The notes under the pieces are model-generated. The model was given only the letters and a program-made list of their open reading frames with translations. It was not told the DNA's origin and made no database searches. From Candidatus Mesenet endosymbiont of Phosphuga atrata (GTDB lineage Bacteria > Pseudomonadota > Alphaproteobacteria > Rickettsiales > Anaplasmataceae): 64,000 nt of DNA. Positions 53,684-63,379 of this stretch are shown piece by piece (the stretch's first letter is position 1; the number at the start of each line of letters is the position of its first letter). A program made the position numbers and the translations under genes. The stretch lies in the NCBI RefSeq assembly GCF_964020175.1, contig NZ_OZ026541.1:372001-436000 (forward strand). Direction: 5' to 3'.

Positions 53684-55597
53684 GTGCAGTCAATGAATAG
53701 CATAGAAGAAAAATTAAAGTTTGATGCTGAAGTAGGGAAAGTATTAAATATAGTCATACATTCGCTCTATACAAACAAAGATATTTTCTTACGTGAGCTC
53801 ATATCTAATGCTTCTGATGCATGTGAAAAACTACGTGTTAGCTCTATAATTAACCCAGATCTAAGCGATTCACAGGATGAACTTAAGATTACAATTAAAA
53901 TTGATAAAGAAAATCATAAGCTTTGTATCATTGACAATGGCATAGGGATGAATAAGCAAGACTTAGTAGAGAATCTAGGCACAATTGCTAGTTCTGGTAC
54001 GCAGAAATTCTTAGATGCAGTAAAAAACAATAAAGATTCTAGTCAAGCAGTGGAGCTAATAGGAAAATTCGGTGTAGGATTCTATTCAGCATTTATGGTT
54101 GCATCGGAAGTTGTTGTCAAATCAAGAAAAGCTGGAGAGAAAGAATCTTGGCTATGGAAATCAAAAGGTGATGGTGAGTTTACAATAGGAAGTTTAGATG
54201 AAGAACTATTAAGAGGAACAGAAATAACTCTTCTGCTTCGTCCTGAAGAACACGAATTTTTAGACAAATTTCGTGTAGAACATATTATAACAACTTACTC
54301 TGATCATATTGCTTTCCCTATTGAGTTCATAGATGAAAAAGGTAATAGTGAGAAATTAAATAGCAAATCTGCAATTTGGACTAGAGCTAAAAGCGATATT
54401 ACTACGGAAGAACATAATGAATTTTTCCGCAGCGTAGCCCATGTTGGTGGTGAACCATGGATGATATTACATAATAAAAATGAGGGTACAATAGAGTTTA
54501 CGAATTTACTCTATATTCCCTCAATAAAACCTTTTGATTTATTTCACCCAGACAGACGTTGTTCTATTAAATTATATGTCAATAAAGTCTTCATTACCGA
54601 AGATAATGTAGAGATCATACCACGATATTTGCGTTTTTTAAAAGGTGTTGTTGATTCACCAGATTTACCTTTAAATATTAGTAGAGAAACACTACAGAAC
54701 AATAAAGTTGTTGGAACGATAAGGCAGTCCTTAGTAAAAAAGGTAATATCTGCTCTTAAAGAAAGAGCAGAGGAAGATTTAAGTGATTATGCAAAATTTT
54801 GGGATAATTTTGGTGCTGTTTTAAAAGAGGGTCTATGCGAAGCAATGGATACAGATGGAAAAGAAAGGCTATTTTCTGTATGCCGTTTTTATAGTACAGC
54901 AGCGAATGATAATAATACGCTAGTTAGTATTGAAGATTACATAAAGAGAATGAAGTCAGATCAGGATAATATATATTACCTTACTGGCAATAATATAGAA
55001 ACAATAAAAAAGAGTCCACAACTTGAGGGGTTTATTAGTAGGGGGCTTGAAGTACTACTGCTTGTTGATCCAGTTGATGATTTCTGGACTAACGTTGTGA
55101 CTGAATATCAAAAGTATAAATTAAAATCTATAACTCGTGTTGATACGGACTTAGAAAAATTCTCTGTGCAAGAAAGTGATGAAGGTAAAAAAGATGAATC
55201 TTCAGATGAGAGTAGTGAAGAAGAGGTAGATTCGTTAATTAAGTATTTTACTAAAGTATTAGGAGACTCAGTTAGCAGTGTTAAGGTCTCAAAGAAGTTA
55301 ACTAGCAGCCCTGTATGTCTTGCAGCCGGTGAAAGTGGTATGGATATTAGAATGGAACGTTTTTTACGTGAGCAAAAGCAACTGAGTTATAAAAGTGCAA
55401 AAATTTTGGAAATTAATGTTAAGCATCCTGTAATCAAAGGAATTATTAAGTCTTATATTAAAGATGGTGAAGGCTCTATACTCGAGGACATTATACACTT
55501 GCTATTTAACCAAGCTTGTATTATTGAAGGTGAGGAAATAGGCGACACCAGTGCTTTTTCAGATCGTATCAATAGCATTTTTAGTAAAGTGCTTTAA
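53684..55597 (+). CDS. htpG: Chaperone protein HtpG (Hsp90)
   Basis: Bacterial Hsp90, about 635 residues. The ATPase domain has [35 protein letters not shown] and [14 protein letters not shown]. The middle domain has the catalytic Arg in [11 protein letters not shown]. An acidic serine stretch ([14 protein letters not shown]) near residue 505 is unusual. The start is uncertain: AGGA at 53673-53676 is best placed for GTG at 53684, with an ATG at 53693 as alternative. A terminator follows. Confidence 0.95.
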   Translation: MQSMNSIEEKLKFDAEVGKVLNIVIHSLYTNKDIFLRELISNASDACEKLRVSSIINPDLSDSQDELKITIKIDKENHKLCIIDNGIGMNKQDLVENLGTIASSGTQKFLDAVKNNKDSSQAVELIGKFGVGFYSAFMVASEVVVKSRKAGEKESWLWKSKGDGEFTIGSLDEELLRGTEITLLLRPEEHEFLDKFRVEHIITTYSDHIAFPIEFIDEKGNSEKLNSKSAIWTRAKSDITTEEHNEFFRSVAHVGGEPWMILHNKNEGTIEFTNLLYIPSIKPFDLFHPDRRCSIKLYVNKVFITEDNVEIIPRYLRFLKGVVDSPDLPLNISRETLQNNKVVGTIRQSLVKKVISALKERAEEDLSDYAKFWDNFGAVLKEGLCEAMDTDGKERLFSVCRFYSTAANDNNTLVSIEDYIKRMKSDQDNIYYLTGNNIETIKKSPQLEGFISRGLEVLLLVDPVDDFWTNVVTEYQKYKLKSITRVDTDLEKFSVQESDEGKKDESSDESSEEEVDSLIKYFTKVLGDSVSSVKVSKKLTSSPVCLAAGESGMDIRMERFLREQKQLSYKSAKILEINVKHPVIKGIIKSYIKDGEGSILEDIIHLLFNQACIIEGEEIGDTSAFSDRINSIFSKVL

Positions 55598-55611
55598 ATT
55601 TAAAAATTACG

Positions 55612-55640
55612 GGCTGCTTAAATAGCAGCCTTTCTTATTT
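55612..55640 (+). terminator. Rho-independent terminator after htpG
   Basis: GGCTGCT (55612-55618) pairs with AGCAGCC (55624-55630) around a 5-base loop, followed by TTTCTTATTT. It lies 14 bp after the htpG stop. On the minus strand the stem is followed by GTAATTTTTAAATTT, so it may also stop transcripts of the convergent orphan gene. Confidence 0.8.
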
Positions 55641-56480
55641 ATAATTTTATACTCTTATTATCAATTGTTACTTCCTGTACGGTTGTGTGCTCTAATGGAG
55701 TTGTAACAATGTTTAAATCTTTACATTCATACACGGAAGAATCCCAACTACGGTCAGAATCCACTATAACATTTTCTTCAAGCTCTTTTAATGTATTATT
55801 ATGCTCAAAATCAGACGAGATGCTACTATATTCAAAGCCAAGTGTATTGATAAGCAAGTGTATCATTTTATCTATCTTATACTCCTCATTTTCTGTAAGA
55901 TACTTATTGGTATTAGAAGTAATTAGTGCATTTTTAGTGATACGGTATATTTGTTCATAGCTAATACTGCTTACCTTTTTTCCTTCCATTACAAATTCTA
56001 GATCATTATGGACACGTAATAACACATCATTATTTGGTTCACTTACAGCTATCATTGAGTTTTCTATTACATTTTGATCGAACATTTTTTGAGAAAAAGA
56101 TACTAAAATATCTTCAGGAATTTTTACCTTACCAATTTTCTTACCTTCTTTATTAGGCAATATATCAAAATCAAAATAGATTGCTGCTTTACTTTCAGTT
56201 CTGGCTTTGCTTTTCCCGATTCAATTAGCGCATCACCTGCTTTAAGTAAAATAAGAATCCGCATTAGATCAATTTCAACTGCAAAATTAATTCTTTTATC
56301 TTCTGGTATAGAATATAGATTTTTATAGTAATTTGAAATACTGGTATTTTCGAGAGTTGGATGTTTAAAGCTGAAATCATATTCTTTCATGTCTAAAGTA
56401 TTAAAATTTATTACTCTAGATCCCCTGAGAAACGGTATACTAGTAACGAGGTATGAGTTAGGCCAAAGCAAAAAAACCAT
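55639..56480 (-). pseudogene. Orphan gene split by a frameshift
   Basis: Two minus-strand frames belong together. The upstream one (56124-56480) reads to KPELKVKQQSILIL. The reading in the other frame from the same point is AAIYFDFDILPNKEGKKIGK, which continues smoothly into the downstream frame (55639-56160). One indel near 56195 would restore a protein of about 280 residues. No family recognised. The 5' end abuts the IS5-like remnant, so the original start may have been removed. A sequencing error is possible. Confidence 0.6.
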
Positions 56481-56484
56481 GCTT

Positions 56485-57154
56485 CAAGTTCCAGAAATAA
56501 TATTAAACCTCATATTTTCTGAAAATTACATGTGACATAATTTTAAATATCTTTGAGTCTTATTTTCCACCTAAACGACGCAAGCTATGATCCTTTTGCT
56601 CCGGGGTTTTTTACGGTATTTTTTATACTTTCTGCAATTTTTGCCAACCCTAGAATCAGCATATTTTATGCTATCTACTGGTAGAACTGTTTTCGTATCT
56701 TAAACACGATGAGATTTTGAAACCTTGTCCGTTTTCTTCATTTCGGTTTTTATGTTTTCTTTCTCTTTTTGCTATCTTTTGGCTGCTGTGTCTGTCACAT
56801 CTACCAAAATATTTTTTCTGGTTTTGTGATCTTGATTTTTTTCGCTAACCCATTTTTTTTAGCAAATATTTGAATTGTGTAAATTAAACAAATAGCCCAA
56901 AAATGGATGCATTATATACGTTCGGTAGTATATTAACACACATAAAATTTTGTCTTCTAGCGTTTTAATGTGATTCCGTCGCCTGTTTTTTAACTTTTTC
57001 CCACTAACTATTTCGACTATTTTTTCGCATTCTGCTATCAGCAAATTGACGGAATATATATTTGCCACTTTTTCATAACTTCTGCCAAAACTGCTATTTT
57101 ATATCTTTCTCTCTCTTTTCATACCTGTTTCCTCACTTTCTCAGGGGGTCTCTA
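56485..57154 (-). mobile_element. IS5-like (DDE_Tnp_4 type) insertion sequence, degenerate
   Basis: On the minus strand from the left end TAGAGACCCCCTGA (57141-57154), the frame includes LLIAECEKIVEIVSGKKLKN, EDKILCVLIYYRTYIMHPFL and GYLFNLHNSN, and, after frame breaks, VGKNCRKYKKYRKKPRSKRI, VENKTQRYLKLCHM and ENMRFNIISG near 56500. These follow the order of the helix-turn-helix start and the C-terminal DDE part in this group of transposases. Stops and frameshifts make it inactive. The same family is present at 34030-34496. Confidence 0.7.
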
Positions 57155-57684
57155 GTTGTTCAAGGAAATTTAAAGTATTTTTTGCAGTACGTCTTGAGTA
57201 TAGTGCAATGACTTTATAACGTGTACAATCATCTATAGCAGTGTATTGATAAAGTCCTGATGCTATTTTGCATACATCCATCTGCACACGCTCTCCTGGT
57301 ACTTTACAGTTATAACACCTAATCCGTTTGCGATAGTGACGTTTAACATTCAAAAGACTGACACCACATTTTTTGAAAATTTTATGTATGGTAGCCAATG
57401 AAAAAGAAAGATCATGTAAACGTTTTAGTTCAGTTTGAATACCCCTAATTTTCTAGTTTGTCTCAGATGAAGAATGAGCTGCTTATCTGACTCCTTGACC
57501 TTTTGTAAGGGTGAAGTTTTATGCCTACTACTGAGATCTACTAACCCCTTTTTACCTAACTCTTTATAACGTTTGTACCATTTACGTAAGGTAAATCGCG
57601 CAATACCATAATATTCTTTCCTGCATGGCCCAATTCTTTACATAACTCTATCCAATTCAGACGTAACTTAACCTTAGAATCCAT
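57155..57684 (-). pseudogene. IS481-family transposase remnant, truncated by the IS5-like element
   Basis: From the ATG at 57684: MDSKVKLRLNWIELCKELGH, then in another frame GIARFTLRKWYKRYKELGKK, GLVDLSSRHKTSP and LATIHKIFKKCGVSLLNVK, followed by the integrase-core start ERVQMDVCKIASGLYQYTAI and DDCTRYKVIALYSRRTAKNT. The first catalytic Asp (QMDV) and the DD after AI are visible. The frame is broken at least twice and stops at LEQLE, where the IS5-like left end begins, so the C-terminal DDE part is lost. Confidence 0.75.
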
Positions 57685-57834
57685 TCATTGGTGTGTTTAT
57701 TTTTTATGATTGTAATAAGGTCTACAAACTATCTCAATTTTTATTTAATCTTACATCTTTATTGTAATAACCTTTATTAATCATACATATTAGATCTTGC
57801 TTAGAGTCTTGACTTCTTGAATTAGGATTTAGCA
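57685..57834. other. Short intergenic region between transposon debris and dprA
   Basis: About 150 bp of AT-rich DNA without recognisable features. It separates the IS481 remnant from the stop of dprA. Confidence 0.4.
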
Positions 57835-58974
57835 TTACTTACAATCAAACACTAAAGCAACTTTGTTGCCTGGATAACGTTCTATTTTTTGTGCTAGCTC
57901 TAGCTCCAATAGTGCTACTAATACTATTTCAGTGCGCACCCCACTTACCGCAATGATTTCATCTATATCAGTTGGCATAGAATCGATGCAACTTAAAACA
58001 ATGGCTTTTGCTTTTTGCACTTCTGTATCTGTAACATCAGCATACTCATCATTACCATAATTAGTGGCATCGTCAAATAAGCTGTTTTGAATGGTGCAAC
58101 TAAAATGAATACCATCTATTATGTCATCGACAGATTCTACAAGCTTGGCACCTTTTTTAATTAAATTGTTACTTCCGCCACAACGTGGATCCAAAGGAGA
58201 TCCTGGAACTGCAAAGACCTCCTTGTTTTGCTCTAAAGCAAAATTTGCAGTTATCAAAGAACCAGAACGCTTAGATGCCTCAATTAAAACAACACCAAGG
58301 GATAATCCAGATATAATGCGGTTTCTTTGTGGGAAATACTGTGGTTTTGGTTTAGTCGAAAAAGGTAGTTCAGTAATTATTAAACCACCGTTCTCTGCTA
58401 TTTTGTTATATAGATGCAAGTTCTCCTTAGGATAAACAACGTCAATACCAGCAGCTGTAACTGCAATGGTTGGATGATTTTGAAATATTATACTATTTAC
58501 TGCAGTGTCAATGCCACTTGCCAGACCAGAAATTGTGATAAATCCAGCTTGACTTAAATCATACGCTAGCTTATTTACAAAATTCCTACCATTTATAGAG
58601 GAATTACGCCCACCAACAATTGCAATTATATTTTTCTTAAGTAAAGAAATATCTCCAAGCACTGTAATAACAGGAGGAAAGTCAGCAATTTTTCTTAGAC
58701 TTTCTGGATAATCAGGTTCGCATACTGCTATAACTTTAGCTCCTATTGCTTTTGCATTTTCTAACTCCTTTTCTGCTTCTTCTACTGCACATATTTTTGA
58801 TATTTTGTTATTTGCACCAGAGTTACTTATAAGAGTTGGTAAATGTTCTAATACATTCTTTGGTGTTTTGTATACTTTTAAAAAAGCAAAAAAAGTTACA
58901 GGACCAATGTTTACAGTACGGATAAGACGCAGCCACGCAATTAGCTCATCGTAACTTAGTTGTTTTATTTGCAT
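57835..58974 (-). CDS. dprA: DNA processing protein DprA
   Basis: Protects incoming single-stranded DNA and loads RecA. 379 residues. An N-terminal helical region (ELIAWLRLIRTVNIGPVTF), the Rossmann domain with IAIVGGRNSSINGRNF, ISGLASGIDTAV and the conserved FPQRNRIISGLSLGVVLIEA, then SGSLITANFALEQNKEVFAVPG, and a C-terminal winged-helix part (VSGVRTEIVLVALLELELAQ). Retained in Wolbachia although natural uptake is not demonstrated, so recombination repair is a likelier role. Confidence 0.94.
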   Translation of the reverse strand: MQIKQLSYDELIAWLRLIRTVNIGPVTFFAFLKVYKTPKNVLEHLPTLISNSGANNKISKICAVEEAEKELENAKAIGAKVIAVCEPDYPESLRKIADFPPVITVLGDISLLKKNIIAIVGGRNSSINGRNFVNKLAYDLSQAGFITISGLASGIDTAVNSIIFQNHPTIAVTAAGIDVVYPKENLHLYNKIAENGGLIITELPFSTKPKPQYFPQRNRIISGLSLGVVLIEASKRSGSLITANFALEQNKEVFAVPGSPLDPRCGGSNNLIKKGAKLVESVDDIIDGIHFSCTIQNSLFDDATNYGNDEYADVTDTEVQKAKAIVLSCIDSMPTDIDEIIAVSGVRTEIVLVALLELELAQKIERYPGNKVALVFDCK

Positions 58975-59044
58975 ATAAATGAAAACTTTAGCTTATGAAA
59001 TACGAGAATCCCTTCTATATCTACTTAGAGATTAGTTTTTAAAA

Positions 59045-59087
59045 TTTCACAAAACTCCTAAAAAACATAAAATATTTCTTAGGAGTT
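59045..59087 (-). terminator. Candidate terminator of the 69-residue gene
   Basis: AACTCCTAA (59053-59061) pairs perfectly with TTAGGAGTT (59079-59087) over a 17-base loop. On the minus strand the stem is followed by TTGTGAAATTTT. It begins 8 bp after the stop of the small gene, which supports that gene being transcribed. The T-run is imperfect. Confidence 0.5.
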
Positions 59088-59095
59088 GTATTAAG

Positions 59096-59305
59096 CTATA
59101 TAATTTGATTGTCGCTTTCTATAAGTATAGAGCAAATCTCAGCATTTTTATCTTCTGTGCAAATCATACGACAAAACTGATCCTTCTCTTCATACGTAGA
59201 ATCAGTATCTAAATTTTCAAGATTTGAAAGACAAATTTTAACATCTTCTTCTGATGTGATAATAGCTAATTGATCAATTTCACTAATATTTTTAATATCT
59301 AACAT
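59096..59305 (-). CDS. Small acidic orphan protein
   Basis: 69 residues, mostly acidic (MLDIKNISEIDQLAIITSEE...), with four Cys (CLSN, FCRMIC, ICSIL) and no family recognised. The ATG at 59305 has AAAAGG 6 bases upstream, and a hairpin follows the stop, so I accept it as a gene. It lies between chpT and dprA on the same strand. Function unknown. Confidence 0.6.
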   Translation of the reverse strand: MLDIKNISEIDQLAIITSEEDVKICLSNLENLDTDSTYEEKDQFCRMICTEDKNAEICSILIESDNQII

Positions 59306-59419
59306 ATATTACCTTTTTATTGGGAAGAAAGTAAATGCTTAACTTAATATATAAATAAAGTCAATTAAAATGTTTATATATTAAAAGGTATAATTTTTCA
59401 TATCATGCTAAAATTGTAA

Positions 59420-60049
59420 TCAATATGTGCGAGGAAATACAATATTTACAGCATCATCATTATCATATTTAATATTAGCGTTGTAACTTTTGAGTAACAA
59501 ATGTAGGAAATAGGCGTTTATATTTTTTGTATCTAATTGATTATTGTTTACATTCTCCAAGGCTGTTTTAAGTATTGAATTTATATTCTCACTTTGTTTA
59601 ATTATCTCTACAGCCATTGCTATTTTGCTATCTGCTCTTTTTACTGTTAATAAAACTGTACTACCGCTTGTTATTTTATAGTTTATAAGTATTACTATAT
59701 TAGCAATTACTTTGTTTATTTTGCTAATTAAACCTTCATCTTCTACATCTAAATTTTCTATACCCCACTCAACTGCAATTTTTTTATAAGATAGGTAATT
59801 TATAATATTATTTTTTGTTTCTGCAAAACTTGAGTTACTTTCTGAAAAACTGTATGCTTGCCGCATTATTTTAAACTTATGTAGCAGTGAATTGGAACCA
59901 TCTCGTAGAATGGATAAGGATTCTTCTTCTACACTGTCACTTTCAAAAAACTCTACACTGTTTATTATACCATTCATTGGACTGGCAAAGTCATGAAATA
60001 AACGTGCAGTTATAAGCTCAATAACAGATAATAAGATGTCTTGATCCAT
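59420..60049 (-). CDS. chpT: Histidine phosphotransferase ChpT
   Basis: 209 residues. The N-terminus VIELITARLFHDFASPMNGI is the histidine helix of ChpT, whose usual form is (S)RLCHDLxSPxGAI, with the phosphorylated His in FHDF. NNIINYLSYKKIAVEWGIEN follows in the degenerate ATPase-like C-terminal domain. ChpT passes phosphate from CckA to CtrA in alphaproteobacteria. In this window it stands apart from both the PAS protein and the CtrA-like regulator. The gene is single, about 110 bp from the small acidic gene. Confidence 0.85.
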   Translation of the reverse strand: MDQDILLSVIELITARLFHDFASPMNGIINSVEFFESDSVEEESLSILRDGSNSLLHKFKIMRQAYSFSESNSSFAETKNNIINYLSYKKIAVEWGIENLDVEDEGLISKINKVIANIVILINYKITSGSTVLLTVKRADSKIAMAVEIIKQSENINSILKTALENVNNNQLDTKNINAYFLHLLLKSYNANIKYDNDDAVNIVFPRTY

Positions 60050-60145
60050 TCCTAAGATGTAGGAGCTAGTTGTATAATTGTCAATTCCTCATTGATTCTT
60101 GCTTATATTTTCATTACAATCAGTTAATACTATTTTAATAATTTT

Positions 60146-61171
60146 ATGCGGACTTACCTAGAATCTGGAGTGAATGTTGAACTGGGTAATCAGTTAGTAA
60201 AAAAAATTAAACCAATTGCAAAGTCAACCTTTAGAGATGAAGTAATTGGTGGTATAGGATCTTTTGCTGCACTATTTGATTTTGCTATTTTATGTAAAAA
60301 ATATAAAAATCCTGTACTAGTTTCTTCCACCGATGGTGTTGGTACAAAATTGCTTATAGCTGAAGAGATTGGTAAACATGACACTATTGGTATTGATCTG
60401 GTAGCTATGTGTGTGAATGATATACTAGCCCAAGGAGCAGAACCTTTGTTTTTCCTTGATTATTTTTCAGCAGGTAGTCTCAATGAAGAGATAGTATTAT
60501 CTGTAATAAATGGTATTGGTATTGGCTGTAAAGAAGCAAAAGTGGCGTTAATTGGTGGAGAGACAGCTGAAATGCCTAGCATGTATAAAAAAGGTGCATA
60601 TGACTTAGCAGGATTTGCAGTTGGAGTAGTAGATAAGGACAAAATTTTGCCGCAAAACATAACTGCAGGTGACGCTATAATTGGTGTGCACTCCAGCGGA
60701 ATTCACTCTAATGGATTTTCTTTAGTCCGAAACATAATCAAAAACTGCAACATAAATTATAGTGATCTATCTCCTTGGCATGGAAAGTCATGGGGGGAGG
60801 TTCTGCTTGAGCCAACAAAGATTTATGTAAACACTCTGCTACCTATCATGTCTCAAATCAAGGGCATTGCTCATATCACAGGAGGAGGATTAATAGATAA
60901 TATACCGAGAATTCTGCCAAATCATTCAGCAGCAGAGATAGATTCTTGGCAATGGCCAGAAATTTTTACTTGGCTCAGCAAAGAAGGTAAAGTAGAAAAA
61001 GAAGAAATGTTAAAAACATTCAACTGTGGCATAGGGATGGTGCTAGTGATAGCACAAGATAATATAGCTGATGTTTGTGATAGCTTAATTAAAAGTGGAG
61101 AAACAGTTAGCACTATCGGTAAGATCATTGAAAGGCCTACAGATAATGCTGAGAGTGTTATTTTTACTTGA
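60146..61171 (+). CDS. purM: Phosphoribosylformylglycinamidine cyclo-ligase
   Basis: Forms aminoimidazole ribotide, the fifth step of purine synthesis. 341 residues, standard length. GGFAALFD-like GGIGSFAALFDF, STDGVGTKLLIA, the nucleotide site DLVAMCVNDILAQGAEPLFF and GGETAEMPSMY, and ITGGGLIDNIPR are all present. The start MRTYLESGVNVELG agrees with the family. It is divergent from chpT (96 bp apart). Confidence 0.96.
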   Translation: MRTYLESGVNVELGNQLVKKIKPIAKSTFRDEVIGGIGSFAALFDFAILCKKYKNPVLVSSTDGVGTKLLIAEEIGKHDTIGIDLVAMCVNDILAQGAEPLFFLDYFSAGSLNEEIVLSVINGIGIGCKEAKVALIGGETAEMPSMYKKGAYDLAGFAVGVVDKDKILPQNITAGDAIIGVHSSGIHSNGFSLVRNIIKNCNINYSDLSPWHGKSWGEVLLEPTKIYVNTLLPIMSQIKGIAHITGGGLIDNIPRILPNHSAAEIDSWQWPEIFTWLSKEGKVEKEEMLKTFNCGIGMVLVIAQDNIADVCDSLIKSGETVSTIGKIIERPTDNAESVIFT

Positions 61172-61286
61172 TTATCTGGTACGATCTTCCTCTCTTTATT
61201 TAAGCATACTAAATTTCCAAAGAAGGTTTTTACTCTAGATACAAATCTTTATTCTTTCACACTTAAAAAAGAATACAAAATCAGTA

Positions 61287-62513
61287 TTAATTATATTCTA
61301 CATGCAAATTTTTAAGCTGTAGTGGTATCGATAATTCTTCAAAGACTTTCACAAGTGAACTAGTGAGGTGTTCAACCATACTATCATTATGGTATGGAGT
61401 TGGAGTGATTCTAAACCGTTCTGTGCCTCTTGGAACTGTAGGGTAGTTTATATGTTGTACATAAATGTTATATTCATTAAATAGCATTTTGGATGCTCTT
61501 TCACACAATACTGGGTCTCCTATAATTACCGGAATAATGTGAGTTTCATTAGGTGCAAATTTTATCCCAGCTTTTGTAAAAGAAGATTTGACTTTTTTTA
61601 CCATCTCTTTCTGTTTTTTTCTTTCAGTACTGCTGAATTTTAAATGCTCAACACTTGCTCTTGCTGCAGCTGCTAAGATAGGTGATAGTGCAGTAGTAAA
61701 GATAAATCCAGGAGCAAAGCTTCTAACAACATCAATTAAATCTTTTGAAGATGCAATATATCCACCCATCACTCCAAACGCTTTAGAAAGGGTACCTTGA
61801 ATTACAGTCACTCTATCCATAAGATTATGCTCCTCAGCTATGCCACCACCACGCTTGCCGTACATCCCAACTGCATGCACTTCATCCAAATAAGTAAGGG
61901 CATTATATTCCTCAGCAAGGTCACATATCTGCTTAATAGGTGCAATGTTTCCATCCATGGAATAGATAGATTCAAACGCTATTATTTTTGGTACTTCTTT
62001 GCTAACAAGATTTAGTTTGGACCTAAGATCATCTACATCATTATGTTTAAATATATATTTTGGGCTTTTACCAACTTTCATTCCCTCTATCATAGAGTAA
62101 TGGTTTTTTTCATCAGAAAAGACCACCACTTCGGGAATAATTGAAAGTAAAGTACTTAAGGTAGTCTGATTAGCTAAATAACCACAGGCAAAAGTTAAAG
62201 CAGTTTCTTTCTGATGCAGATCAGCCAAAGATTCTTCTAATTCTACAACTTCCTTTGTAGTACCTGAGATATTTCTTGTTCCTCCCGCTCCTATATTAGT
62301 AGAGGAATTCTTAACTGCAGCGATAACTTTTTCATTCTGTCCCATCCCTAGATAATTGTTACTGCACCAAACAACAACATTTTTTTTGTGTTCACAATCT
62401 ATTTTGTAAGGAAGCTGATCTGGCGAAGATATAAACCCTATGAATTGACGATAACGCCCCTCATCTTTTATATCTTTTATTTTATTAGCAAATATTTTGC
62501 TATAGTCTACCAT
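61287..62513 (-). CDS. hemA: 5-aminolevulinate synthase
   Basis: Condenses glycine and succinyl-CoA with PLP, the first step of heme synthesis in the alphaproteobacterial (Shemin) pathway. 408 residues. [48 protein letters not shown] and the PLP Lys in [15 protein letters not shown] are typical. This is the ALAS-type HemA, not glutamyl-tRNA reductase, which agrees with an alphaproteobacterium. It may be linked with ccmH and cytochrome function. Confidence 0.96.
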   Translation of the reverse strand: MVDYSKIFANKIKDIKDEGRYRQFIGFISSPDQLPYKIDCEHKKNVVVWCSNNYLGMGQNEKVIAAVKNSSTNIGAGGTRNISGTTKEVVELEESLADLHQKETALTFACGYLANQTTLSTLLSIIPEVVVFSDEKNHYSMIEGMKVGKSPKYIFKHNDVDDLRSKLNLVSKEVPKIIAFESIYSMDGNIAPIKQICDLAEEYNALTYLDEVHAVGMYGKRGGGIAEEHNLMDRVTVIQGTLSKAFGVMGGYIASSKDLIDVVRSFAPGFIFTTALSPILAAAARASVEHLKFSSTERKKQKEMVKKVKSSFTKAGIKFAPNETHIIPVIIGDPVLCERASKMLFNEYNIYVQHINYPTVPRGTERFRITPTPYHNDSMVEHLTSSLVKVFEELSIPLQLKNLHVEYN

Positions 62514-62619
62514 AAGTAATAAAAAAGTAACATATATTAAGTATGTATTACTTAATATAAAGTTTCAATTGAATAATGTAACCACTAATGTCCAACATAC
62601 TTTAGCTTTTAAAATTAAA

Positions 62620-63285
62620 TCAATGCTTTTGACTATTTGATAAAGTTGATGAAGAACTAGAGCCTGATAGGTTTGGGTTAGGAGTTTGATTTCTATGTGC
62701 TTTCTTCTTTATCCGATCTTCTTTTTTACTAATCTTATAGGGTATATCATTTGTTTCAGAATCATTCTTCCTTTTTCTATTACCCTTTTCTCCTTTTGTG
62801 TCGCTGCTATCAGGTTTTCGCTCCAGTTGTGATGAAGGTTCTTGAGCTTTTTGGCAAAATGAAGTCTGACTGATCTCACAGTCATCAAACTCCAATTGAC
62901 CATTAATTACTTGTTCACTATCAGGCTCTAGATTATTATATTTACTTAGAGAAGCTTTTGATGAAGATCGTGACATTGTAGGTGGTTTAGAATTAATTGG
63001 AGTTTGTGGTAAGTCACTATCCTCTTTTTGCACATCTTCACGAACTTTTTCTCTACTTTGGCTTGATTCTCTATCCTTTTCTTGTCCTACCTCAGGAGAC
63101 TTAGATTCATTATCATCACTTGCTACTACTACTTCCTTTTTTGAAGCTGAACCAGGCTCTGTTTCTTCTTGTTCTGGTCTAAAACAGCTCACAATCCAAT
63201 TCCAAAGTTTGCCTAGCCAAGTGTTTTTCAGCCAGTGAAGAAAACCTTTAGAAGATTGTCCCCCACTTGACTTTGTACCTGACAT
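62620..63285 (-). CDS. Disordered basic/serine-rich protein with Trp-rich N-terminus (candidate effector)
   Basis: 221 residues, no family recognised. The N-terminus has an amphipathic, tryptophan-rich segment (FLHWLKNTWLGKLWNWIVSC) that could lie on a membrane. The remainder is of low complexity: Glu/Ser/Lys-rich, with NRKRKNDSE and KKEDRIKKKAHR, which resemble monopartite nuclear localisation signals, and a serine run (SGSSSSSTLSNSQKH) at the end. A GGAGTG-like ribosome site precedes the ATG. Host nuclear targeting is a guess. Confidence 0.65.
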   Translation of the reverse strand: MSGTKSSGGQSSKGFLHWLKNTWLGKLWNWIVSCFRPEQEETEPGSASKKEVVVASDDNESKSPEVGQEKDRESSQSREKVREDVQKEDSDLPQTPINSKPPTMSRSSSKASLSKYNNLEPDSEQVINGQLEFDDCEISQTSFCQKAQEPSSQLERKPDSSDTKGEKGNRKRKNDSETNDIPYKISKKEDRIKKKAHRNQTPNPNLSGSSSSSTLSNSQKH

Positions 63286-63379
63286 GAAACACTCCTCTCT
63301 AAATATGTATTCAATTATATTACAAAATAATAATAATTATGATATATTATATTTTATAATAAAATATTTATATTAATTT

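Noticed and set aside
57141-57398. 85-codon frame as a functional integrase-like gene
   Set aside because: It is the middle part of a broken IS481 transposase. N-terminal parts lie in other frames and the C-terminal half is missing.
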